41,071 nucleotides of DNA from Planctomycetota bacterium (GTDB lineage Bacteria > Planctomycetota > Phycisphaerae > Sedimentisphaerales > Anaerobacaceae). The notes beneath the pieces are model-generated. The model did no database searches. It was not told the origin of the DNA and saw only the letters and a list, made by a program, of their open reading frames with translations. Below, piece after piece: positions 21,501 to 33,500 of the stretch; within the stretch, counting starts at the first letter, position 1; every line of letters starts with the position of its first letter. Location of the stretch: NCBI GenBank assembly GCA_025459125.1, contig JALORE010000017.1, positions 1-41,071 of the forward strand. The letters are read 5' to 3'. The translations under genes and the position numbers were made by a program.

Positions 21501-24500
21501 CCACGCCCGCGCCGACCGCGACGATACTTCCCGCGTCGGTTACGACGGCGACGGAAGTATTCGTCGAGGCGCAGGCCGCGTAGTCCAGCGGCAGGGGGAC
21601 CCGGCTTCCGTCAGCGAATACCCCGATCAGCCGCAGTACCGCCGTCTGCCCGGGCTCCAGCCGAAGATCGCGGTTCTCGACGATGATGTTCCGCAGCGCG
21701 GCATCAACCACCTCCACGCCGATCGAAGCACGCGCCGAGCGGGCCGTGCCATCGTCGGCCTGGAAGTCGAACCCTCCGATCCCCGCGAACCCGGGGTCCG
21801 GCGTGAACACCGCGGTTCGACCGCTGTCGATCAGCACGACCGAGCCGTGCCGGACGTTCGAGACGACAAAGTCGAGCTCATCAGCCTCGGGATCGCTCGC
21901 CAGGGCGGCCAGATCGACGGTGACGGGCACGGCGGGCAACGTGGTCCGGCTGGCACCGCTCACGGCCGGCGCCTGGTTGGCGGCAAATCCCATGTTCCCG
22001 CCCATCAGGAGACCATCCGCGGTACCCACCACGCCGTCGCGGTTGACGTCTGCCGCCAGACGGTACTCGGCCGCGCCGGCTACCGCGCCCAAGGCCGCCA
22101 TATACGCCGCTTCGTCCAGACCGTTGACGGCACCGTCCAGATTCACATCGCCCGCCAGGTAGACTTCCAGCTCGAAGTCGCCCGACGTGAAGCCGTCAGC
22201 ACCTGAGACTTCGACGATATACACGCCGTTGGAGCTCAATGTCACCAGCGCCAGGCTGCGGTCAGGCTCGGCCACGCTCGTATCCACGGGCAGACCCTGC
22301 ACGAAGGCCGCCGCCGGCATCAGCCCGCCGGCGGATCGCACCTCGATACCGAGCGTCAGCCGGCCCGCAGCGGAGGTGGCGAGCTCGGCCGCGCCGATCA
22401 CGAAGGCGAAACGCCGGGTCTGTCCGGCTGCCAGCGAGCCGGTGCTCGTGACGCCCAGGAATTCCCGGCTGGTTCCCAGAATCCCGTCCACCGGGTAGGT
22501 CGCCGCCCATTCGCCGGCCGCCGCGTACTCGACCACCTCGCTGGAGCCCACGATGGCGGTCAGATAGTGGTCGAGCGTGGCACTGTAGCCGTACCACGAT
22601 TTGTGGGCGGTCGCGAGGTTGTTCACCAGGACCAGATTGCCGGAAGCATCGTAGGAGTACCGGACGGCGCCACCCTCCGGCGTTACGACCGCGGCCAGGC
22701 GACCGGCGCTGTCCTTCTGGAACCGGACCGCGGCGCCGTCGGGGGCCGTGATGCCGCTGTCGCTCCAGAGCAGCAGCGTGCCGCCTTGGAGAGTCTCGCG
22801 GAGCTGCTGATTTGCATCATAGCGATACTCGGTCCCGTCGGCCGACCTGAGCGTGTAGGCCGCCCCGGCGAAACGGGTATCGGCGGGATTGTACGCCAGA
22901 CCGGTTCCCAGCCGATAGAACGCGCCGTCCGCCAAGATCAGCACGGCAGGGGCCGTTTCGAGCTCGTAGTCCACGCCCGGCTCGCTCGTCCACGCGGGGC
23001 GATAGTACGCCAGAGGGCCGTACTCCCAGCGGGTCGGCTCGAAAGTGAATGCGGCCCGGCGGCCGTCAGGGAGGTCAAGGTACAGACGCGTTCCGGGCCG
23101 GTACGCGGCAAACAGGCCCTGCGGCTCCATCCCTGTGCCCGGCAGGTTGGTGGCGATATTCGGCTCGGCCCCGGCCCAATGCCAGCCAAACCCGAAAAGG
23201 CCCTCCGCCGTAGCGTTGAGACTGTCGTAGGTGCGGGCCACGCGCAGGGGCACGCCGGCCAGATTCACCTCGATATCGGTCACCGTCGTGCTGAAGGCAG
23301 CGCGTTTGGCCGGGGTGGACACCTCGATCATCCGAGAGACGGTGGCCGTCCGGCCGCCCAAGTCCCGGGCCGTAAGACGCAACGTATAGGCGCCGTTCAT
23401 CAGAGCATTCGGATCGAGCGTGACCAGATGGGCAAAGGCGAGCGGCTCGAGACCGCGCGCCAGGACGCGGAATTGGGTCGTGCCCAGCGGCGCCATCTCC
23501 AGCACGTACTCATCGAGATTCTCGTCGGTGATCGAGGCGATGACCTCCGTTTCGCTCTCGACGAGGGCGCCGTCGGCCGGGGTGTCGAGGTGGACCACCG
23601 GGGCCGTCCGGTCGTCGAGATCCCGAACCTTCAGATCGCCGGTCGCCCGGCCCACCACGCCGTCAACGTCGGTTGCCGTGGCGACGATCTCGACATGGCC
23701 CGGGGCCGTCGGTGTAAACCGGGCCCTGCCGAAGCGATCCAGGCTCATCGCCTCGCCGCCGATGGTCAGGGTTAACGAGGCGATATCCGCGATCCCCGAC
23801 GCTGCGACGTGCACCAGCACCGGCTGGCCCACCGCCGCCGGGAAACTCGGCGTCAGCTCCAGGAACACCTCGGGCGGGATTTCTTCGTGCGAGACCACCA
23901 GGGTGAGCGTTTGCCGGGCCGTCTTCTCGCCGTCGGTGACCGAGATCAAGATGTCGTGCTCCCCGGTCTGAGCCCCCGTCGGAGTCCAGCTCAACGCGCC
24001 GGTGGCGGGGTGCAACGTTGCTCCGGCGGGCAGCCCATACGCCGAGTACGTGAGCACGGACCCGGCATCCGGGTCGTGTGCGGAAATCACCAGGTCCCAG
24101 GGTGTCCCCACCCCAAGCACGTGCCCGCTCAGCTCCGCAAGCATCGGCGGGAGGTTCACGTTCAGCACGTGGATGCGAACCTCCAACCGGGCTGTCAGAC
24201 CGGCCGGATCGGCGGCGCCGAATACGACCGTGTGCGTGCCGGCATCCTCGAAAGAGGGCGTCCAGAAGAAGACCTGCTCGTCGGCCTCGAAGACCGCGCC
24301 GTCGGGCAGGGCCCCGACCGCATAGTAGGTGAGCTGATCGCCGTCCAGATCGCCCGCGATGATCCCGAAGGCGACAATCCTGCCCTCCTGGGTGAGCAGA
24401 TCCGGCAGCGGCACGAAGATCGGGGCGCGGTTGGTCGGTTGGACCGTGATCTGCACATCTTCGATCCGGGCCCGATTCCCGTCCGTCACGCCGAGGCGCA

Positions 24501-27500
24501 CCAGATACGTGCCGGCCTGGGTGTAGTCGGGCGTCCAGGTGAACCGCCCCGTCAGTTGGTCCAGCTCACAGCCGCGCGGCAGCGACTCGGCGAAGTACAG
24601 GAGCGGATCGCCGTCGCTGTCATCGGAATCCAGCTGGATAGTCAGGCCCTCGGCTTCATGGACTGTTTGCCCGGCCACGGGGGCCAGGGTCGGTGCGTCA
24701 TTCGTCGCACGCACCGTGATCCGGATCGTTTGCTCGTCGGACAGGACATCGGCGGGCTCGCCATTGCCGCTGTCGGTCACACGCAGCGTCACGTTATGAA
24801 CGCCGGCATCGGTCGCCGACGGTGTCCAGGCAAACCAGGCTTCGCCATACACGTCGCCCGCGGCAAACGTGGCGCCGGCCGGCAGGCCCTCCGCCGCGTA
24901 GGTCAAGGGGTCCTCGTCCAGGTCCCAGACCAGTACCGGGAAGCGCAGCTCCTCGCCGAAGACGCCGATCCGGTCGCCGACCGGAACGATCGTGGGCCGG
25001 GCGTTGTCCGCGGCGGCGGTGAAGACGAACTGCTCGGTGCCGCTTCGGCGCTGGTTCGGGACGCCGTTGCCGTCGTCGGTCGCGATCACGGCAACCGTAT
25101 AGCTGCCGCGGCGGTTCAACGGCGGGGCGAAGTGGAGAGTCGCCGTGCCGTCGCCATGGTCGACGAAGCTGGCGAAGTCGGGGAGCCCGTCCACCGCGAT
25201 GGTCAGCGTCGTGCCGCCGGGGTCATCGGGATCTTGGGCCGCCACATCGAGGTCCAGCGTCGCGCCGGCCGCAATGCTCTGGTCCGGGATTTCCGTCACG
25301 ACCGGTGTGGCATTCGCGTCCAGAACCGCGATGGTCAGGACCATTGTGTCGCTCGTCGGCGTGCCTGTGCCGTCGCCGTTGTCGGTGGCGGTAAACGTGA
25401 CCTCGTAGACGCCGGCCTGGTCGTAGGCGGGCGTCCAAGTGAAGAACTGCAGCTCGGAATCGAACGCCGCTCCGTCCGGCAGGGCGGTCGTGACGAACGC
25501 CAGTTGCGACTGCCAGCCGGCGGTCTCCACTTCCAGCTCATTCGCCGAGAGGAACAGCCCGAGGTGCGGGCCCGGATGGTCCGGATCGACGGCGGGGATT
25601 CGTAGCGAGAGGTCCTGCCCTTCGTAGATCTCGAGCCGGCCCGGATTCTCGAAGTAGACCGGCCCGTTGACGTTGAGCACGTCGATCGTCATCTGCCGGC
25701 TCGTGCGGCCCGTGCCGTCACTCGCGATGAATTCAATCCGGCGCGTGCCGTGCTGGTCATAGCGCGGCGTCCAAGTGAACAGCCCCGTCGTCGGATGCAG
25801 CGTCGCTCCCAGGGGCAGGAGCGGCGCCGAGAATGTCAGCGAGTCCCCATCGGGGTCGGTGGCGCTGAGACGGAAGCTCAGCATATCGCCTTCCAGAATG
25901 GTCCGGTCCACCGGCTGTGCCAGGCTGGGCGGCTGGTTCTTGTTTCCGACCAGGACCTCGAAGGTCTCCGAGACCCGTGCCCATCCGTCGGAGGCATGGA
26001 CGGTCACGTTTGCGTACCGCCCGGCATCCTGGCCGTCCGTCCGCCAGCGCAGCGTCCGGGTCGCCCCGTCGAAATAGGCGCCCGGCGGCAGGTTGTCCGC
26101 CCAGTAGATCAGGTCGTCGCCATCAGCGTCGAAACCGCCGATCACCACTTCGAGCAGGTCTCCCTCTTCGATCCGGCAGTCGGCCACCGGCGCCAGTATG
26201 GGCGGCGTATTGACGCCCGCCACCGTGACGGCCCACTCCTGGCGTGCGTAGCCCCCGCGCTGGTCGTAAGCCCGGACCTCAAAGAAGACAACCGGATCGT
26301 CGTCCGGGCGCGGCGTCCACCGCAACGCGCCGCTCGCCTGGTCCAGGGCCGCGCCGGCCGGCCCGCGCACCATCAGGTACGACAGCGTCGCGCTCTCGGG
26401 ATCGACGGCGGCGGCATCATATTGATACGGCACGCCGACGCCGGCCGCGCCGCCCGGCACCGACATCATCAGCGGCCACTGATTTGGCAGCAAGCCGGCC
26501 AGCACCCGGGCGGAAAGATCCAGATCGACCGCGTCGGTGTTGAGAACCGTGAGCGTCAGCGACGCGGTGGATGCCCCGACGGCCAGCACGCCAGCCGGGC
26601 CTACCGGCAAGTCCACATACGGATGGCCGCCATCCGTGTACCCGTCCGGGCTCTCCAGGGTGACTCCCGTATCCGTCAGGCCCTCGAAGATCAGCCGGAC
26701 CGGTCCGGCGAGGTCCACCGACAGCGTGTTCGTGACCACCACGTCGAACAACACAGCGCCCCGGACTCGATCCAGCCGGGTGTTGCTGAATTGCGGATCG
26801 AGCTCGGCCGTGAGATCTTCGAGGATGGTGAACTGAACGAGGCAGGGGCCCTCCAGATTCAGTCCGAGGCCGCTGCGGAGGGCCTGGGAAATCTCCAGCT
26901 CGTACGTATCGCCTGCCAGAGCCTCGAAGAGCAGGACCGCCGCACGGCTCTGCGCATCGTAGGCCGCCGCGCCAATCTGGATTTCAAGCCCCCGGGTTGC
27001 ATTGGTCAGCCGGTAGTTGGCCAAGTCCGTGACCGAGGCCTGATCCATATCGACATCGAAGGTCACCACGGCCGTCTTGACCCCCGGCGTCTGGTTGGAG
27101 CCATCCACCGGATCGGTCGACACCACCCGCGGCGGCAGGACCGGGAAGAACACATCCACCTGCCCCGTCTGGGTCACGTACAGCCGGCCGTCGGGGCCCA
27201 CGTGCAGGAAATCGCCGCGCGAGCCGCCGGCGGCGATCTTGACCGGCGTCATCGAGATCAGGTCCACCAGGGTCAGTGCCCCGCCCGCGGCATGGCTGAT
27301 GAACAGCAAGCCCTCAAGCTGGGTCCCCGGCCTTCCGAAAGCCAGGGACTCGGCCTCCTCGTCCAGCTCCAGCATCACCTGGGGCCGGCCGCGGGTGTCG
27401 AAGCGGACGATCTTCCCGTCATAGGGCCACGTCGCCGCCCAGAGGCTCCTGTCCGGCGCCAGGGCCAGGCCGTCCACTCGGCTGCCGGAGAAAGTAGTGA

Positions 27501-30500
27501 ACGTCCGGTTGACGGTGTCGAAGATCAGGATGCCGGACGACGCCGAGACGTAGAGCTGCGATGAATTCGGATCGGCCACCAGACCCAGCGTCATCCCATC
27601 GGAGAATTGCTCCAGAATCCGGCCGGTCGTGGGATCGAGCAGGAGCAGCGGCCCGCCACCGGTGGTAGCCCAGAGCTGGCCGTCGCGGTCGAAGGTCATG
27701 TCATAGATGGGCATCGGGAGTATCGCCAGGGGCGTGCCTGCCTCGCCACCGGTCGGCCCGAACGTGTAGAGCACGTTGCGGCCGGCCCCGCCGCTGACGT
27801 AGACCGTCCGGCCATCCGGAGAGAAGGCCAGGCCCAGAGGTCCGATGCCGGCCCCGGACTGCGGGATGCCGTAGGCGAACGCCGTCGCGGTGAACGGCTC
27901 GTAGACCGTCTGGAAAGAGGGCCGACGCGCCGAGGGCTGGACGGCCGGAATCCACGCCAGGGCCTGCAGGAACAACGGATTTGTGGCCGGCTCCACGGCC
28001 GGCTCGGCCTCCTCGAGGGGCGTTTCCTCCTCGACCGGGTCCACGAACGCCGAGCCGAGGTTGACGATCCGCCCGAAAGAGGGCAACCGGACACCCGCCG
28101 GAGCATCCTCGACGTTGCCCGCCTCGTCGGCGGTCAGCACGATGAATGCGGCCGCGAGGCCCGTCTTGCCTTCGTACACGGCCGCGGTCTTGGTCGTATC
28201 GGTCAGCCACCGCGTGAACATCCCGCCGTCCACGGAGACATAGACCGAGTAGCTGTGGACGCCCGAGCCGGCGGAATCGTCCACGGCCGACCAGACCAGC
28301 GAATACGATCCATTGCCGAGATCCGTCACGGTCACCGTGGTGACGGGGTCAACCGCGTCGAGCGTGGCCCAGACCCGGTTGGTGTCCATCGGAGCGCCCC
28401 CGTCATAGAAGACGCGGGTGCCGGCGGCCAGTTCGGTTCCCGTTACGGCGCTGGCCTTGGCCTTGATCGTGTAGCTGACCGTGCCGAACCGGGTGAAATC
28501 CGTGTTCGGCAACAGCAACCCCACGTCGGGCAGGCTGACGAGCAGGCCGGTCTCCGGATCGATGGCCTCGAGGTCCCACAGCAATGTGCGGCTGAGGATG
28601 TCGATCCCCGCGGTCACGCGCAGCACGAAGCCCTTCTCCTCGACAAAATCAAATTCGCCGGAGAACGACCCGCGGTCGCCCGGGATCTGGATGTGGATGT
28701 CACCGATGCGGATATCGCCCAGGCGGAACGAACGCTCGTCGAAGTCCTCGTCCAGCTCCTGAAGGATGCGGATCCCGGCAACGGGTTGCCGGGCATCGGC
28801 GGGATTCTCGAATCTGATCGTGTAGGGCAGGGGCATGGCCGCCGGCACGAAATTCGAGTCGCTGCCGCCCTCGGGCCCGATCATGCGAACGCGGTCGCTG
28901 CCGGCGCCCACGATCCCAAAGTAGTCCTTGAGGTTCACATCCTCAATGGTTTCCCAGTAATGGGTGACCGGGCCCGCCTCGACGACGAAGGCCTCGTAAT
29001 GAGTCTCGTGCGACAGGCCCAGGTCGAACAAGGCCGGATCGGGCAGCGCCCCCGTGCCGTAGGCATCCTCCTCGTGCCCGTACCACCGCCGCACCTGCCC
29101 GAAGAAGCCGACCAGATCGCCCGCCTCGAGCACGTCCCCGCGGGCGTCACCTGCGAGAAGGCCGGCGGCCAGAATCGACATCAGGCTCTCGAAGCGCGGG
29201 GTCTCGCGGATGGCCGGGGGTTCGTCCTCGGGTCGGAGCAGACCCGACTCGGTCAGAGAGGCCAGATACGCCGCCGCCCAGGCTTCCGCATCCGCCGCCG
29301 CCAGCCGCAGGCTCTCCGGCGCGGCCGCATCGTTCAGGATCTCCTGGCGCATCTGCTCGGCGACTTCGCGCTGGTACGCGACGTATTCGGCCGAGGTCAT
29401 CGGCGTCGCCGCGGCCTGAATGTGGAACTCGAACGCCAGATCCGAGATGTCCAAGCCGAGCACCCACAGGTTCTCCAGGAACTCCGGGTCCTCGGCCAGG
29501 ATCTCCCGCAGTCCGGGAAGGACATCCGCGGTGAACGTCAGCGCCGCGTATCCCTGGTTCACGAAATCGAAGCTGTAGCCGGGAGCCATCAATTCGCCGT
29601 CGAGGTTGACGATGGAGTCCAGCTCCGCCCAGGGGACGCCTTCCATGTCCGGTTGCCCGGTGAGGTTGGTCCGGAAGACAAGGAGGTCTCCGGGGATAAG
29701 GCCCTCAAAGGGATTCTCCAGCCGCGGCAGGCCGAATTCCACATGGACATAGGGCGTATCCACGTTGGTGAGGCTCCATATCCCGAAACGGTACCAGCCG
29801 ACTTCGCCGAGATCGAGCGTCGAGGGCCCGCCCAGGCCCACGCTCACATCCAGCGGCAGCGCCTCCTCCACCAGGTAGCGATACGGCACCCGGGAGACCT
29901 GTCCATCCGGATTGGTGACCTGCACATCGTAGAGCCCGTGCGGCGCGGCGCGAAGATCGAAGTTGGCAATGATCCGGGTCCGGCTGACGACCTGGTAATT
30001 CGCCGGCTCATACTCGGCGAATTGGGGCCGGATGAGCTTGACGATGGCGGCCGGATCGAACTTGGCCCCCTCGATGGTCATCGTCACGTAGCGGCTGTCG
30101 CCGCCGTTGTCCGGATACACGTCGGTGATGCCGAACGGCAGAATACGGGCTTTCAGCTCGATGGGCGTGCCCCCGGCCGGCAGGCCGGTCCCGCGCACGA
30201 GAACGTAGTAGTAGCCCACCTCGGTTTCGGCGACGGTCGCGGTCTGGTCGGGCGCCAGGTAGCCCTCGTAGACGCCGTCATAATAGATCGAGTTCGGCAG
30301 ACCCTCGTGACGGACGTAGAGCTCGTTCTGGCCGGTCTGAGCAAGGCTCGTGAGCTCGACGATGAGGGTCTCACCGGCGGGAACCTCGACCCGGTACAGC
30401 CGCTCCCGGCCCGGAAGCAGGGTGTCGGCGGCCGCCACGCCCAGCAGCAGTTCCGGGACGCCGACCACCAGGGCCTCCGCCGAGGCCAGCCGGTTGTTGA

Positions 30501-33500
30501 CGAGATTCTCGCTCTCGCGCACATCGTCGTAGATGTCCGCTCGGACGATCACGTAGTATCGGCCCGGCAGCACGACCGGCAGCGGGGCGGTCAGGCCGGC
30601 CACGTAGGTCTGGCCGGGGTTGAGAGTCACCAGGATCGCCTCGCCGTCCTGCGCGGGATCGGGGACCTGGCCCTGGGCGGTGCGGCCAAGGAGCCGGTCG
30701 CCGAGGTCCCACACCGTGTCCTGCGACAGATAGACGGCGTCCTCCCAGAACGCCACGATGGCCTCCGTGCTGACGTTTGTCACTTGCCAGCGGACGGTCA
30801 CCTCGTCGCCGCCGGCGACGGCCTGGGCCGGGATAAACACGTCATCGATCCGCAGGTCGCCGGGCGGCGGGTATTCGATCAGCACGGGCGTGCCGGACAC
30901 ACCCGCGTTGTTGCCCTCGTTCTGGCCTTCGTAGACCAGGCCGCGCCAGAAGGGCAGACCCGAGAGATCAACCTCGCCGTAGCGCGAGCGCGGTCCGGTC
31001 GACACCGCATAGGCATTCTGGATGTCGGTGACGACGAAGATGTAGTAGGCCCCATCGATCCCCTTGGGCAGCCGGTACGTCCGCGTCACCTCGTAACTGG
31101 CGCCGGAGGACAGGCCGCCCGTGTGCCGGAGCGTACCCAACAGATGGTCGCTGGGAGCATCGAGGTACTGGTCACGCGAGAGGTATACCCGATCCTCCCA
31201 TGCCGATTGGCGGTCGGGGGTGCCGGTCCCGGTGTTCGTAACCCGGTAGGTGACCTCGATCTCGCGGCCCACGAGGGCGCGGTCCGGGAGGTCGATTCTC
31301 GTAACGACCAGATCCGGGGATTGGGCCAGACTCACCGTCAAGGGACGTGCCGTAATATCGTTCCCTTCGTTCCGGTATTCCAGGACGCGCCCGGGTCCGC
31401 CGCCCCCCAGCCGCGGCAGGCCCTGCTCGGCCGGGTAGGGCGTAGGGCTGTCGGCCGACCACGCGTCGCCCGCTACCGACGAATCCACATAAACCAGGAT
31501 GAAGAAATCGCCCGCGATATTGTCCGGCAGACGGACTGTCACCGAGGCCTCGTACTCACCGCCGGGAGCGACGACGCCCTGGTGCAGGACCGAGCCGAGG
31601 TACTGATCGTAGAAGTCGAGCGAAGGATCCCGGGAGATGTAGACGCGGTCCGTCCACCAGTCCACCCGCGTTTGGCGCGTGCCCTCGTTCCGGACTTTCC
31701 AGGCGACGGACATCTGGGCGCCCGAATCGGCCGCCGCCGGCAGGGTCAGCTCGATCACCCGCAGGTCCGGCTCCCGGTAGATCACGTCCACCGGACCGGA
31801 AGCGCGGTAGTTGTTCGCCTTGCTGCCCCCGGCTTCCCAGATCCTGGAAACGAAGACATCCGTCCAGCCTGGATAGCCCAAAGCCGCGACTGGGGCCGGC
31901 AGGGGGTTGCCCGCGTCGTCATATCCGATCAGGGCCGGGGCGCCGCGGTACAGCGCAATATCGGGGAACACGTGGGCGTATACCCGGCCCTCGAAGCCTG
32001 CGGGCAGTGCCAACTCCGTACCGGCCGTGTAGCTCTCGTGCGGGCCGAGTCCCGCGGCCGCGCCGTGCACCACCTGGCCCGAGGCCCAGATTCGATCGGG
32101 CCGAAGGTGGGGATCGGGCGACAGGAACACATAATCCGTCCACTGCTTCGTCCCGGCCCAGACCGGGCAGTCGCTGCTATTGGTGACCTCCCAGGTGACG
32201 GTGATCTTCTCCCCGGAGTACCCGGAGACGGGCACCGTGACGTTGACGACCACCAGATCGGGAGCACGGTTGCTGACGCGGCAGACAGCGGCCCGGGTGT
32301 TGTTGTTCGTATACGGGCCCTCCCAGACGGCCTGGAACCCGACCGTCTCGGCCGGATCGCCCACGAGGATATAGTCGATGTCGCGGCGGGTGAGCCGCTC
32401 GAGATCGCGCCGGGTCGCCTTCTCCAGCGATTTACCCAGCTTCTCCTCCGCTCGGGCAATGACGCCGTCCACGACTTCGGCCAGCTCCGCGAGGAAGTTC
32501 TCTTCCCGAATCTCAAACCGGGCCGGATCGGCATTGGTTTCGACAATGAGGTGGCTGCCGTATGCAGAAATGGGCAGTGTGAACGTGGCCGTCTGGGTGT
32601 AGGTGGCGCCGGGATTCAGGGCGCCGGCGTGGGGAACGCCGAAGACAACCCAGTGCTCGCCCTGGTCGTCGTACAGATCATCATCCGTTGACAGGTAGAT
32701 GACATCGCCCCACTCGTTGCGGTTGGTCCTGGCTGTCCCCTGGTTGGCGACGGTCCAGCTTACCGTGATCTCCTGGCCGTTCACGGCGGAGGCAGGGGCC
32801 GACACCGCCGTGACGACGAGGTCCGGCGGCGGGTTCAGCAGCACGCTGAGCTGGGCGCCCTGGATGTTGTTGCCCTCGAGGTCGTCCGGGATGTTGGGGT
32901 TGCGGTTGACGTCGAACGTCTGCTCGAACACCGCATCGGCGTTGTCCGTCCACACGACCAGATAGTAGACCCCGCTGAATTCCCGCGGCAGAGTCACCGT
33001 CGCACTGGCACTGTAACTCTCCCCGGGCGCGAGGGCACCGCTGTGACCGGCGTATCCCAGGATGATGTCCCCAAACTGGGGGTTGTTGTACCGGTTCTCC
33101 GGGTTGATGCGCGGCCGGCGCGTCTGGCTGTGGGACAGCCAGATCACGTCGGTCCACGATGCGGGATACGTCGGACCGGCCCCTTTGTTGGTCACCTGGT
33201 AGTAGACCGTCACCGGCTTGCCCTCGAACGCCTCCGCCGGGCCCGTCACGCCCGAGATCACCAGGTCGGGCGGCGGCACGGGGACTACATCGATGGCCAT
33301 GGCGACCGCGGTGGCGTTGTTGCCTTCGCCCGGATATTCCTCCACGACGCCACCGGAATCCGCTTTGACAATGACATAGACGTTGCCGGCCGCGGCCACC
33401 GGCAGGGTGAACGTGCCCGCGGAGCTGTAGCTCTCCCCCGATCCGAGGGCACTGCCATTGGCCAGGGCGCCGAGCAGCAGGTCGCCGCCATCCCACCGGT

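Noticed and set aside
10825..32691. Very long + strand open frames opposite the giant gene (10825-13596, 13744-18435, 18619-22206, 27607-32691)
   Set aside because: All are in the frame whose codons are exactly the reverse complements of the giant gene's codons. In that frame a stop appears only where the sense gene uses TTA, CTA or TCA, which are rare in this GC-rich gene. The translated products lack recognisable domains, while the sense strand has continuous known modules.
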